Shown here: piece by piece, positions 26,257 to 34,354 of the stretch
How the letters are laid out: each line of letters opens with the position of its first letter
How positions within the stretch are numbered: the first letter of the stretch is position 1
Assembly (NCBI GenBank): GCA_903844815.1
Contig: CAIMVD010000122.1
Location: 1 to 40,216, forward strand
Reading direction: 5' to 3'
DNA length: 40,216 bases
Source: an uncultured Bacteroidota bacterium
GTDB lineage: Bacteria; Bacteroidota; Bacteroidia; Bacteroidales; VadinHA17
The notes under the pieces: model-generated
Told to the model about the DNA's origin: nothing
The model's database searches: none
What the model saw: only the letters and a program-made list of their open reading frames with translations
Made by a program: the position numbers and the translations under genes

Positions 26257-26703
26257 TTATTCAATTTCAAGTAGAACATCATTCTGCAGTACTGAATCGC
26301 CGGGTTTCACTTTTACCGAACTCACCAATCCATCCTTTTCAGCCAGTATATTGTTTTCCATCTTCATGGCTTCCATAGTGAGAAGTTTCTGGCCTAATCT
26401 CACCTGATCACCTTCTTTTATAAGTACTGTGATAATAGTCCCGGGCAAGGGCGATTTTACAGCTGTATTTGTTGTTTTCGTAATAGTTTTGGTTATCCTG
26501 GTTTCCTTTTTTGTCGGAGGCGGCACTTCAGCCCTTACGAGTATGGGTGTTTTAGGGACAATGACTTCCCTGTGCAATTCAACCTCATATTCTGTACCAT
26601 TGACCTCAAGCCTGAGCATGTTATCCTCTTCTGATACAAGCTCGACGTCAAAATCATCTCCTCCGATAGTAAATTTGAATTTTTTCATATTCGTATATGT
26701 CAT
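26257..26703 (-). CDS. Biotin carboxyl carrier protein of the sodium-pump decarboxylase
   Basis: A 148-aa carrier. N-terminal ~45 residues are a small beta domain, a linker rich in T/K/P follows, and the C-terminal biotinyl domain (about 82-148) has the AMKMEN motif with biotinylated K114. The first ATG overlaps the preceding stop as ATGA, supporting coupled translation, although ATG 26688 (MKKFKF) is possible. It carries the carboxyl group from the carboxyltransferase to the membrane beta subunit. Confidence 0.92.
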   Translation of the reverse strand: MTYTNMKKFKFTIGGDDFDVELVSEEDNMLRLEVNGTEYEVELHREVIVPKTPILVRAEVPPPTKKETRITKTITKTTNTAVKSPLPGTIITVLIKEGDQVRLGQKLLTMEAMKMENNILAEKDGLVSSVKVKPGDSVLQNDVLLEIE

Positions 26704-27056
26704 TTCCTTAAAATATTCAATCCATATATTTTTGAACTCCAGGGGGAATAGTGTTTCGATATTTTTCTGATTGTCATCACCCTGCTTTCTTTGTCGTGAA
26801 TTTCATTGAGGTAGAGGTAAACCGCTGCTGAAACTGCCGCACTTACCTGGGCTGTAATCTGCTTATCATCAGCCTTATTATTAACGGGTTTCCTGAATCC
26901 TGTCTTCATTAACCTGGCAAGAAAGTTTCCAATGCGGGGGATGTTGTTGAGTATAACTACCAACAGTGTTAAAGCTATGAAAACCACAACTGTTCCTACA
27001 ATTACAAGGACTAAGGCGAATGAATAAAGACCTGATGCTGCCAATAGTATATACAT
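26700..27056 (-). CDS. OadG-family sodium-pump decarboxylase gamma subunit
   Basis: A 118-aa protein with one N-terminal transmembrane helix (about 12-35) and a charged tail containing AAVSAAVYLYLNE, the usual OadG pattern. It anchors the carboxyltransferase and biotin carrier to the membrane subunit. It lies 15 bases after the carboxyltransferase gene and overlaps the biotin carrier by four bases. The conserved tail ends with a WSSKIYG segment. Length is normal for Bacteroidota versions. Confidence 0.85.
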   Translation of the reverse strand: MYILLAASGLYSFALVLVIVGTVVVFIALTLLVVILNNIPRIGNFLARLMKTGFRKPVNNKADDKQITAQVSAAVSAAVYLYLNEIHDKESRVMTIRKISKHYSPWSSKIYGLNILRK

Positions 27057-27071
27057 TGCTTTTATGTTTAA

Positions 27072-28631
27072 TTAAAGAGGTATATTACAGTGTTTTTTCG
27101 GAGGGTTAACGTCTTTTTTGGTGGCGAGGGTTTGCAGTGCCCTGATTATCCTGAACCGGGTATTTCGTGGTTCAATAATATCGTCAATCAACCCATATTT
27201 GGCTGCTTCGTAGGGATTTGCAAACATTTCCCTGTATTCTTCCTCTTTCTCAGCAATATATTTTACCCTTTCTCTACCATCAGTTATTGAAGCAATCTTT
27301 TTACCCTCAAGTATTTCAATAGCACCTTTCGGACCCATTACAGCAATCTCAGCCGATGGCCATGCGAAATTTATATCGCCCCTGAGTTGTTTGCAGCTCA
27401 TCACATCGTGGGCTCCGCCATATGATTTTCGCAGCGTGATAGTTACCTTCGGCACCGTAGCCTCACCATAGGCGAACATAAGCTTTGCACCGTTTGTAAT
27501 TATTCCCCCGTATTCCTGCTGACTTCCCGGAAGGAAACCGGGAACATCGACGAGGGTTACAATCGGAACATTAAAGCAATCGCAAAACCTGACAAAACGG
27601 GCTGCCTTTTTTGAAGCATCGATATCGAGAACTCCTGCAAGAAAATTTGGCTGGTTGGCAACTATTCCTGTTGGCATCCCATTGAATTTTGCAAAACCAA
27701 CGACTATATTCTTGGCATAGTGCCTGTGCACCTCGAGGAATTCCTTGCTGTCGATTATTGAATAGATTATGTCTTTAACATCATAAGGCTGATTGGGATT
27801 CTCGGGGATTGTTGTATTGAGAATGTCGTCGGACCTCTCGATCGAATCGGTATTTTCTGTCACAACAGGATCTTCGAGGTTGTTCTGGGGAAGGTATTCA
27901 AGTAGCTTTCTTATAAGCAGCAACCCCTCCCTTTCATCCTCAACACGGAAATGAGCAACCCCTGACTTTGTAGAATGAACGGTTGCCCCTCCAAGGTCCT
28001 CATCCGAGATATCTTCGCCAGTGACTGTTTTTGTCACTTTCGGCCCTGTCACAAACATGTAACTAGTCTTCTCTGTCATTATAACGGCATCAGTGAGGGC
28101 AGGGGAATAAACAGCCCCACCCGCGCACGGGCCGAATACGGCTGAGATCTGCGGGATGACACCCGAAGCCATTATGTTTCTCTGAAATATCTCAGCATAG
28201 GCTGCCAGGCTTCGGACACCCTCCTGTATCCTTGCTCCTCCGCTGTCGTTTATACCCACGATAGGAGCTCCGACCTTCATGGCCTGATCCATTATCTTGC
28301 AAATCTTATGGGCATGAGTTTCCGACAGAGAGCCGCCCATAACGGTAAAATCCTGGGAGAAAATATATACAACACGACCGTCAATTGTTCCATGACCGGT
28401 TACCACACCGTCGCCAAGATATTTTTCCTTATCGAGACCGAAGTCGGTGCTTCTGTGGGTAATGAACATATCATATTCCTCGAAGCTGTCCTCATCGAAA
28501 AGCATATCAATACGTTCACGGGCAGTATATTTCCCTTTGTTATGCTGGGCTTCGATGCGTTTTTCGCCACCTCCAAGTTTGGCTTTTTCGCGTAATTCGA
28601 TTAATTGTCTGATTTTTTCATGACTACTCAT
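27072..28631 (-). CDS. mmdA: Acyl-CoA carboxyltransferase subunit (methylmalonyl-CoA decarboxylase alpha type)
   Basis: A 519-aa carboxyltransferase counted from ATG 28631. The frame extends to 28658, but a -7-like TAAATTTG at 28656-28663 would put the transcription start downstream of that longer start, and MSSHEKI matches the family beginning. Motifs: [57 protein letters not shown] and [16 protein letters not shown]. It moves the carboxyl group from methylmalonyl-CoA to biotin. With the gamma, biotin and beta genes directly downstream this is a complete Na+-translocating decarboxylase, consistent with propionate formation from succinate. A propionyl-CoA carboxylase role is the alternative. 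Confidence 0.92.
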   Translation of the reverse strand: MSSHEKIRQLIELREKAKLGGGEKRIEAQHNKGKYTARERIDMLFDEDSFEEYDMFITHRSTDFGLDKEKYLGDGVVTGHGTIDGRVVYIFSQDFTVMGGSLSETHAHKICKIMDQAMKVGAPIVGINDSGGARIQEGVRSLAAYAEIFQRNIMASGVIPQISAVFGPCAGGAVYSPALTDAVIMTEKTSYMFVTGPKVTKTVTGEDISDEDLGGATVHSTKSGVAHFRVEDEREGLLLIRKLLEYLPQNNLEDPVVTENTDSIERSDDILNTTIPENPNQPYDVKDIIYSIIDSKEFLEVHRHYAKNIVVGFAKFNGMPTGIVANQPNFLAGVLDIDASKKAARFVRFCDCFNVPIVTLVDVPGFLPGSQQEYGGIITNGAKLMFAYGEATVPKVTITLRKSYGGAHDVMSCKQLRGDINFAWPSAEIAVMGPKGAIEILEGKKIASITDGRERVKYIAEKEEEYREMFANPYEAAKYGLIDDIIEPRNTRFRIIRALQTLATKKDVNPPKKHCNIPL

Positions 28632-28655
28632 AGTGTGGAACTTTAATGAATCAAT

Positions 28656-28663
28656 CAAATTTA
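28656..28663 (-). promoter_or_regulatory. -7 box of the decarboxylase operon
   Basis: Minus strand reads TAAATTTG, a full match to TAnnTTTG, 25 bases before ATG 28631. A T-rich TTTTTTG lies 14 bases upstream, closer than the usual -33 spacing, so the -33 element is unclear. Confidence 0.45.
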
Positions 28664-28750
28664 TGGGTTAGGTATTTCAAAAAACATGATTTATACCATG
28701 TAATTCGGGAATTTGGGGGAAGAAAAGAGTAAGTATTGAGGAAAAAGATC

Positions 28751-28820
28751 GAGAGCGAGAATGTTTACGAATTTCCCCGCTCTCACTCTCACTCTCGCTC
28801 TCACTCTCACTCTCGCTCTT
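28751..28820 (-). repeat. Nested CTCTCA/CTCTCG repeat able to form a hairpin
   Basis: Seven 6-bp units at 28779-28820 alternate as CGCTCT-CACTCT-CACTCT, giving an 18-bp higher-order period. The inverse sequence GAGAGCGAGA lies at 28751-28760. On the minus strand the repeat can pair with it and is followed by GATCTTTTT, so it may act as the terminator of the isomerase-like gene just upstream. The repeat number is likely to vary by slippage. Confidence 0.65.
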
Positions 28821-28840
28821 AGTTTCCTGGAGGCTGTAGA

Positions 28841-29797
28841 TTAAAACATACTGTCTTTTGCAGCATTTAATTCCTTCATTATCTGAGGCACCAGCACAAA
28901 GGGATCATAGGGTTTAACTTTGCCTACAAGCTTTAGAGTTTCAACCGGAACGTACCCACGATAACCGCTCTTTTTGATAATTTTCATTAAACGGATAAAG
29001 TCAGTTTTCACTTCGCTGGTGTTTCCCAGTACACTTTCCTTAACCTGCCAATTAACTGTGTAGGGAATAACAGCTTCAATATCAGAATACGGATCAGCAA
29101 CTTTAAAATTGCCGGTATCCAATATGATTCCGGCCCATTTCGAATTCACCGCTTTCACAACTTTTATGCACTGGTCAGCTGTTTGAAGCATGTCGCCATG
29201 ATTCTGAATACCAATAATTACACCGTGCTGAGCGCCGAAAGCTGCGCACTCTTTGTAACATTCGATCATCCATTCTGCAACTTCGTCCCATCTGTTTTCA
29301 TATCCTTTTGGAATTTCACCGGCAAACAGACGTATAACCGGTGCGCCTAATTTTTCCGCTACAAGAATCCATTTTTTAGCCCGTTCAACATCTGCTGCCC
29401 TCACTGCAGGGTCGGGTGATGCAAAATTGTTCCGGATACCGGTTCCGCTGATGTCAATACCCAACTTAAAAGCCCTGCGCTTTAATTCGTAAATATATTC
29501 ATCAGAGGGCACTTCCGGATAAGTTGGAATATAATAGCCGGTAATATCGAGTGCTTCAATATTCTGTGCTGCACACCAATCCAGCAGATCGAACAAGGTA
29601 AAAGCAGGTTTTTCAGGTGTTGCCTTTGCCAATAACGCATCGTTGAATGAAAAGGCATTCAGGGCCAGTTTAATGTGCGACTGATTTTTCCCATTTTCAA
29701 AAGTTTGAGCATGGGCATTTGTGGTGGATATACCGGTAACGATTGTTGCAAGGACAATAAATAAAATACCAGCTCTTTTGACAAGGTGATTTTTCAT
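28841..29797 (-). CDS. Exported sugar-phosphate isomerase/epimerase-like TIM-barrel protein
   Basis: A 318-aa protein with a signal peptide (MKNHLVKRAG, hydrophobic core, cleavage near AHAQ). The rest is an AP-endonuclease-2/xylose-isomerase-like TIM barrel: a start strand with LALNAFSFND, EALDITGYY, GIQNHGDM, ILDTGNFK (metal-ligand-type D) and YVPVETLKL. Exported members often sit with Gfo/Idh/MocA oxidoreductases and act on keto-sugars; one such oxidoreductase gene lies about 4 kb away on the same strand, beyond the decarboxylase operon. The reaction is not known. Confidence 0.8.
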   Translation of the reverse strand: MKNHLVKRAGILFIVLATIVTGISTTNAHAQTFENGKNQSHIKLALNAFSFNDALLAKATPEKPAFTLFDLLDWCAAQNIEALDITGYYIPTYPEVPSDEYIYELKRRAFKLGIDISGTGIRNNFASPDPAVRAADVERAKKWILVAEKLGAPVIRLFAGEIPKGYENRWDEVAEWMIECYKECAAFGAQHGVIIGIQNHGDMLQTADQCIKVVKAVNSKWAGIILDTGNFKVADPYSDIEAVIPYTVNWQVKESVLGNTSEVKTDFIRLMKIIKKSGYRGYVPVETLKLVGKVKPYDPFVLVPQIMKELNAAKDSMF

Positions 29798-30198
29798 GAT
29801 TTTTTATTTTGTGAGCTATTTTGGGGGTTAAGACTTAATCGTTCTTCAGTTGTAAAATTTCGTATTGTTCCTGACATAATTCCCAAATTTAATCAGACCT
29901 GATCTATTTATCAAATTGTGGCGGGATATTGGGGGGGTAAGGCGGCCCCTTCGAGGATGTGGTTGGATGGAGGCGAACTTGAAAAAGGGCTGATATGTGA
30001 TGTTAATGCTATTAAATTGGGATTGACCCTTATTCACGTTTATTGCATTAAGAGCAAAGCTTATTACTTCTTTAATTTCAGGGCATTAGGAAGCTAATGA
30101 AGACATACCAGAGACTAGGCCGGATAGACCCGAAATCTGGTAAATAGTTGAGTTATGCTGTAGAAGAGCTCAAGGGTAAGGAAATTATCCTTTTTATT
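29798..30198. other. Gene-poor region with repeat copy 1
   Basis: About 400 bases. It contains a GC-rich patch around 29920-29965 and, from 30071, the first copy of an 87-bp direct repeat. A 63-codon minus frame (29846-30037) and a short plus frame near 29959 have no recognisable product. Confidence 0.4.
30071..30157 (+). repeat. 87-bp direct repeat, copy 1
   Basis: Aligns without gaps to 31858-31944 at 61 of 87 positions. The best-kept parts are TTTAATTTCAG, CATACCAGnGACTAG and GAAATCTGGTA. ACCAGA and TCTGGT within it form an inverted pair. Both copies contain stops in all the frames checked, so this is probably a non-coding repeat. Confidence 0.6.
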
Positions 30199-31542
30199 TT
30201 AATAGTTTTCAATGAACCATTTGGCATACTCCGGAATTTTTGTTGAAGCATAATACGGGAGGTTCATGAGCTTATATGGGACAGAAGAAGGGGTCATAAC
30301 CTCTTCAACATGGAAATTATTAGCAAATAATCTTATAGCATATTTATGATCACACTGTTCGATAAACTGGTGAAGGGATCGGAGAGTTCCATGGCTTCCT
30401 GACTTAACCTCTATTGGAATCAGATATTTACTATATTGAAATATGAGGTCGACCTCAGCGTTGCTGTTGGCTTTCTCCCTTACCCAGAAATGAGGTTTAT
30501 AGAGTGTAGAGAAGTACTGCGCCTGCAATTGCTGGGAAGTCAGGTGTTGAATTATTCGTCCTCTACTGAAATTATTGAGATCCTTTATTCCAATCATCTC
30601 ATACTGATTCCCTATTAAATAATTCATAAGACCGGTGTCAAGAAACTGTAATCTTGGTCTTCTTGTGATGTCAGGTGTCATAGGAGGATTCGTGACAGTA
30701 ACGGGGTAGATTAACTGAATTATCCTCGCCATGTCAAGCGCCCTCAGGGCTTCCCCCGTTTCTCTCGATCTGTAAGCTGAATTTCCGAAATTAGAGAAGA
30801 CAATTCTGTCTTTTTCTGCTGCAGCTGTATCGATAATATGTCGTAATATTTTTCTTTCAGTAGGATTAGATCCATATTTTTCGATATCGTCACGGTAGCT
30901 CTGCCATAAGTTGCTGTAAATTTCAGCAAGGTTAATTATGGTCCTTTCTTCAGCATATCTTTTTATCACCTCCGGCATACCGCCAATAATTGCATAATCA
31001 TTAAAAAATTCAAGCAGCATATCATGAGCATACTTATTAACCGGAATAGTTTCAAGTTCCTGTAACAGGTCCTTTCTGTCAAGGGCAAGCAAAAACTCAT
31101 CAAAATCAAACGGATGAAGGACAACCTGTTCGATTCTTCCTACCGGAAAAGAAGGAACCTCTTTTATCGCAAATTCAAGTAAGGAACCAGCTGCTATTAT
31201 GTGTAACTGAGGATAATCTTCATTAAGGTATCTGAGCTGGCTTATTGCTTTTTTTGATTCCTGAATCTCGTCAAGAAAGATTAAGGTTGGTTCATTTGTA
31301 AAGGGTATTCCCTTGCTGAGGAACATGGCTTCAACAATATCTTTAGTCTCATCAAGATTTTCAAAGATGGCTTTATCCCTGGCTTTTTCAAGATTAAGAA
31401 CTATTGAGTACCTGTATTCTTTTCCAAATTCCGTTACCAGAGTTGATTTACCAACCTGCCTTGCCCCTCTTATTAATAATGGCTTACGATAGTTTTTCTC
31501 TTTCCATCTCAGGAGATGCCGATAAAGTTTTCTGTAAAACAT
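30199..31542 (-). CDS. AAA-family ATPase with DUF4143
   Basis: A 447-aa ATPase. Walker A GARQVGKS at 26-33 and Walker B TLIFLDEI about 86-92 in an N-terminal AAA domain; then a winged-helix-like middle and a C-terminal DUF4143 nuclease-like region containing DLIFQYSKYLIPIEVKSG, with the D...E-x-K residues of PD-(D/E)XK folds. Such genes are common as solitary accessory genes in Bacteroidota and are often strain-specific. Function is unknown; a role in defence or DNA processing is only inferred. It is bracketed by two 87-bp repeats. Confidence 0.88.
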   Translation of the reverse strand: MFYRKLYRHLLRWKEKNYRKPLLIRGARQVGKSTLVTEFGKEYRYSIVLNLEKARDKAIFENLDETKDIVEAMFLSKGIPFTNEPTLIFLDEIQESKKAISQLRYLNEDYPQLHIIAAGSLLEFAIKEVPSFPVGRIEQVVLHPFDFDEFLLALDRKDLLQELETIPVNKYAHDMLLEFFNDYAIIGGMPEVIKRYAEERTIINLAEIYSNLWQSYRDDIEKYGSNPTERKILRHIIDTAAAEKDRIVFSNFGNSAYRSRETGEALRALDMARIIQLIYPVTVTNPPMTPDITRRPRLQFLDTGLMNYLIGNQYEMIGIKDLNNFSRGRIIQHLTSQQLQAQYFSTLYKPHFWVREKANSNAEVDLIFQYSKYLIPIEVKSGSHGTLRSLHQFIEQCDHKYAIRLFANNFHVEEVMTPSSVPYKLMNLPYYASTKIPEYAKWFIENY

Positions 31543-31790
31543 TTTAATGATATGTCATAAATACATGGCAAAAATACAAGAAAAATGTATCAAATACAAT
31601 GCAATATCTTTAATAAAATGTATCAAATAAGGCCCAGTAAGCTAAATTAATTGCATGGTTTATTCCTCAGTTTGCAGTTGGATGGTTAAATATGTTTAGA
31701 TTGCATTTATTTTTAGGGTTGGATTACAACTATTTCAGTCCTCCTCCGCCCAGGCTTCGGAGGACAATCTACCCAGGACCGGAATTTTTT

Positions 31791-31815
31791 CCGAACCTTT
31801 TTAGAAGGATTTGGA
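31791..31815. repeat. Dispersed hairpin repeat, copy 2
   Basis: Second copy of the CCGAACCTTTT-n5-GGATTTGGA element described at 23009-23033; only the five central bases differ. Confidence 0.5.
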
Positions 31816-31857
31816 TTTGATCTGGCAGGTTGATTCAGTGATTAAGGTATTTCCTTT

Positions 31858-31944
31858 TTTAATTTCAGAGTATTATAACACCTGCGAGAGCATACCAGCG
31901 ACTAGTCTGCTTAGATCTGAAATCTGGTATTTTGTTGAACCATG
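31858..31944 (+). repeat. 87-bp direct repeat, copy 2
   Basis: Same orientation as copy 1 and on the other side of the ATPase gene, which is therefore bracketed by the pair at about 1.8 kb spacing. Similarity is about 70 percent, so the copies are old or belong to a diverse family. Confidence 0.6.
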
Positions 31945-32045
31945 AAGCGTTTTTTACAATTGCTCAGGGAATGTTCAACCCGACTATTAAATCCTTATTA
32001 CTACCGATAAAAAGTGCTCACTAGTGTCCAATAAATCCACGATGG

Positions 32046-32399
32046 TCATATATTTTGTATTATGGTAATTTCTTTAGACTTGTTTATTTTTGAAGATTTG
32101 AGCTTTCCGTCAAAGCCATCTAACAGTTTGTTCAGCATCATGCGTTGACGTCCATTTAATGGAGTGTTCTCATATATTTTCCAGAACTCTGCTTTTCGCA
32201 GGACATTTCGCAATGTTTTTTCTGTTTCCAGTAGTACATAGCAAGTTCCAAAATCCGCATAAATAAGACCGTACGAATACTTATTTTTAGATTGCATTAC
32301 TAAAGATTTTTCATAATATGCTATTGCTTTCCTGTAATCGCCTTGCTCACTATAAATAGCACCAATAGCTGCATTGGAAACTGAAATGTGAACTTTCAC
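32046..32399 (-). pseudogene. Chimeric TPR-Fic gene remnant
   Basis: A 117-codon frame with a GTG start and two unrelated parts. Residues about 10-50 are a TPR unit (GAIYSEQGDYRKAIAYYEKS). From about 60 it reads TLRNVLRKAEFWKIYENTPL and RQRMMLNKLLDGFDGKL, which is the linker and winged-helix start of the C-terminal part of Fic-family AMP-transferases. The Fic catalytic HPFxxGNG motif is absent, and the frame ends soon after KLKSSK where family members continue with about 40 residues. The best reading is a deletion joining a TPR protein to a Fic tail. A functional short protein cannot be excluded. Confidence 0.6.
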
Positions 32400-32535
32400 C
32401 CTCTGCTTATTCTAAATGACTAAACTTATTCTTAACCTTTTCTTGTAGAAGCATCATTAACAGGTAATTTGCCTGAACTGGTTAAAAAATGCACAGATAG
32501 TTGAAATTAATAAGAATAAATATGCAAATAATTAC

Positions 32536-32543
32536 TATATTTG
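32536..32543 (+). promoter_or_regulatory. -7 box of the AbiE operon
   Basis: TATATTTG, a full TAnnTTTG match 22 bases before the antitoxin ATG. No clear -33 TTTG was found at the usual distance. AbiEi antitoxins usually repress their own promoter through inverted repeats, but none was clear here. Confidence 0.45.
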
Positions 32544-32565
32544 TATCTCATCGACATAGGCTTAA

Positions 32566-33189
32566 ATGGGAAACTTAAAGCAACTGGGGAATATTCCTGT
32601 GGATTATGCATTACTGTCATCTCTTTTCAGAAGTTATAGGTCACCAAGAAATAAGATTGCCAATCTTGAAACTCAAGGTAAGCTTATAAGACTAAAACGG
32701 GGGTTATATGTAGTGTCACCTGAGGAGTCGGGAAAGCTGTTATCGACAGAACTAATAGCTAATCACATCTATGGACCATCTTATATTTCGATGGAGAGCG
32801 CATTAAGATATTATGGCTTGATTCCAGAGAGTGTACATATTGTACGATCAATTACAATTAAACGCTCCAGGGTTTTTAAAAACTCAATTTCAAGGTTTGA
32901 TTACATCTCAGGTAGTGAGGATTATTATCCAATTGGAATAACTCAGAAAATTGGTGATGACTATTCATTTTTAATTGCCTCTCCCGAGAAGGCTCTGTGT
33001 GACCTTATAGCATTTACCAAAGAACTAAGGCCAAGATTTGTAAGTGCTCTGCTATTGTATCTTGAAGAGAATATCAGACTTGATATGGAGGCTTTTTACA
33101 AGATGGATGTTGAGATTTTCAGGGAATGTGCTGAGGTTGGTAAAAAAAGGAATGATATTAATAACCTTATAAAACTCTTACAACGGTGA
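32566..33189 (+). CDS. abiEi: AbiEi-type antitoxin/transcriptional regulator
   Basis: A 207-aa protein with an N-terminal winged helix (RNKIANLETQGKLIRLKRGLY split over residues about 27-48) and the typical following YISMESALRYYGLIPE and IASPEKALCDLI segments of AbiEi. It represses the operon and blocks the toxin, in the type IV mode where it does not bind the toxin directly. Its stop overlaps the toxin GTG start by four bases. Confidence 0.88.
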   Translation: MGNLKQLGNIPVDYALLSSLFRSYRSPRNKIANLETQGKLIRLKRGLYVVSPEESGKLLSTELIANHIYGPSYISMESALRYYGLIPESVHIVRSITIKRSRVFKNSISRFDYISGSEDYYPIGITQKIGDDYSFLIASPEKALCDLIAFTKELRPRFVSALLLYLEENIRLDMEAFYKMDVEIFRECAEVGKKRNDINNLIKLLQR

Positions 33190-34007
33190 GTGTATTTGAC
33201 CAAATGATGTTGCGTTATGAGATTAAGTCTGATGACGACAGAAGAAATGCAATTCACGAAGTAATGCAGGAAATTGCATTGGCAGGTCTATATCGAGGTG
33301 GCTTTTTTGAGAAAGCCGCTTTTTATGGAGGTACTTGTCTGCGAATATTTCATTCAATGCCAAGGTTCTCTGAGGATCTGGACTTCTCGCTGATGGCAAA
33401 AGTTGATTCATTTAGCTTAAAAGATTATTTCCCTGCTATAGTTGCAGAATTTAAGGCTTTGGGAAGAGATGTGGTAATTATCAAGAAGGAAAAGAATATC
33501 TCCGGTAAAGTAGAATCTGCTTTTTTAAAGGATGATACTGAAATATATGATCTTGCATTTAAAACGGAGAGGACAATTAAAGTGAAGATAGAGGTTGACA
33601 CAGACCCACCTTTGGAATTCATGACAGAGCAAAAGCTTTTGCTTCAGCCCTTCTCATTCATGACTCGTTGTTTTGTATTACCAGATATGTTCGCTGGAAA
33701 GGTACATGCATTATTATTCCGAAATTGGAAGTCAAGAGTTAAGGGGAGAGACTGGTATGATTTCGAGTGGTACATCAGAAACCAGGTGCCTCTTGATTTT
33801 AATCATTTGCAGGTGCGTGCCAGACAGTTTAATGGGATTGATATGAGCAAGGAAGATTTTATGGATTTGCTTAAAACAAGGCTCAATACAACTAAAATCG
33901 AGATGGTCAAACAAGATATCACTCCATTCATCAGAGATAAGAAGCAATTGGATATCTGGTCTAATGATTACTTTATTCAACTTACCGGCATGATGAAGTA
34001 TTTATAA
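33186..34007 (+). CDS. abiEii: AbiEii/AbiGii-family nucleotidyltransferase toxin
   Basis: A 273-aa toxin of the type IV AbiE system. Nucleotidyltransferase signature: FYGGTCLR (GGT at 48-50), RFSEDLDFS (D64 and D66) and, further on, IKVEVDTDP-like residues (here VKIEVDTDP) and a KVHALLFRNWKSRVKGRDWYD region. It starts at GTG within GTGA, translationally coupled to the antitoxin. AbiE toxins cause growth arrest that limits phage spread; known homologues modify tRNA. No catalytic residue is missing. Confidence 0.9.
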   Translation: MSVFDQMMLRYEIKSDDDRRNAIHEVMQEIALAGLYRGGFFEKAAFYGGTCLRIFHSMPRFSEDLDFSLMAKVDSFSLKDYFPAIVAEFKALGRDVVIIKKEKNISGKVESAFLKDDTEIYDLAFKTERTIKVKIEVDTDPPLEFMTEQKLLLQPFSFMTRCFVLPDMFAGKVHALLFRNWKSRVKGRDWYDFEWYIRNQVPLDFNHLQVRARQFNGIDMSKEDFMDLLKTRLNTTKIEMVKQDITPFIRDKKQLDIWSNDYFIQLTGMMKYL

Positions 34008-34354
34008 AATAAAGTAGGTCTAATTTAATGTCCAGCTATTGTTGTGGTTAAGACAATTAGCACCTACTAAATGAGGAAAGCCCCGATAAATCGAGGCTTT
34101 CTGTACCCGGAGCCCATACATCTTCTTCGAGAAGGACTCTGGCTGGTTTTGGTTAGGTAATTATCATGTTTCAACGGTTAAAATCTGTTTAAAACAACCC
34201 CCCCGGCAGTATAACACCAGGGGCATTCTTTCCGGAAATGGCTTCCCTTCGCGGACTCACGTACTGGCAACCCTAATTTACGAAGAAGCTGGTCCAAAAA
34301 CAAAATTAACTTTGTTTCTTTATAATCCAGATTTTATCGCATAGCTTTATTCCT
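34008..34354. other. Convergent intergenic region with a terminator-like hairpin
   Basis: About 350 bases between the toxin and a minus-strand gene. A hairpin lies at 34076-34101. The following GTACCCGGAGCCC resembles the 3' end of a tRNA read on the minus strand, but no cloverleaf can be built. No gene seen. Confidence 0.4.
34076..34101. terminator. Hairpin between convergent genes
   Basis: Stem GAAAGCCCCGA/TCGAGGCTTTC with loop TAAA and one mismatch. The arms end in AAAG/CTTTC but there is no long T run, so termination is probable rather than certain. Confidence 0.5.

Larger units (their letters stand above)
31543..32045. other. Gene-poor region with hairpins and repeat copy 2
   Basis: About 500 bases. 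Holds a hairpin TCCTCCG/CGGAGGA (31742-31748 with 31758-31764), a second small one CGGAA/TTCCG (31780-31793), a dispersed repeat (31791-31815) and repeat copy 2 (31858-31944). Likely promoter sequence for the ATPase gene lies next to 31542. No intact gene was seen. Confidence 0.4.

Noticed and set aside
28779-28820. CRISPR-like array
   Set aside because: The units are contiguous 6-bp repeats without spacers; this is a simple-sequence repeat.
29846-30037. 63-codon minus-strand frame
   Set aside because: It covers a GC-rich patch and has no recognisable protein feature.
30071-30157. Reading the 87-bp repeats as coding remnants
   Set aside because: Both strands have stops within or around both copies, and the differences show no third-position bias.
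34102-34180. Possible tRNA on the minus strand, suggested by GTACCCGGAGCC next to a terminator
   Set aside because: No T-loop consensus and no cloverleaf can be built; at most a decayed fragment.
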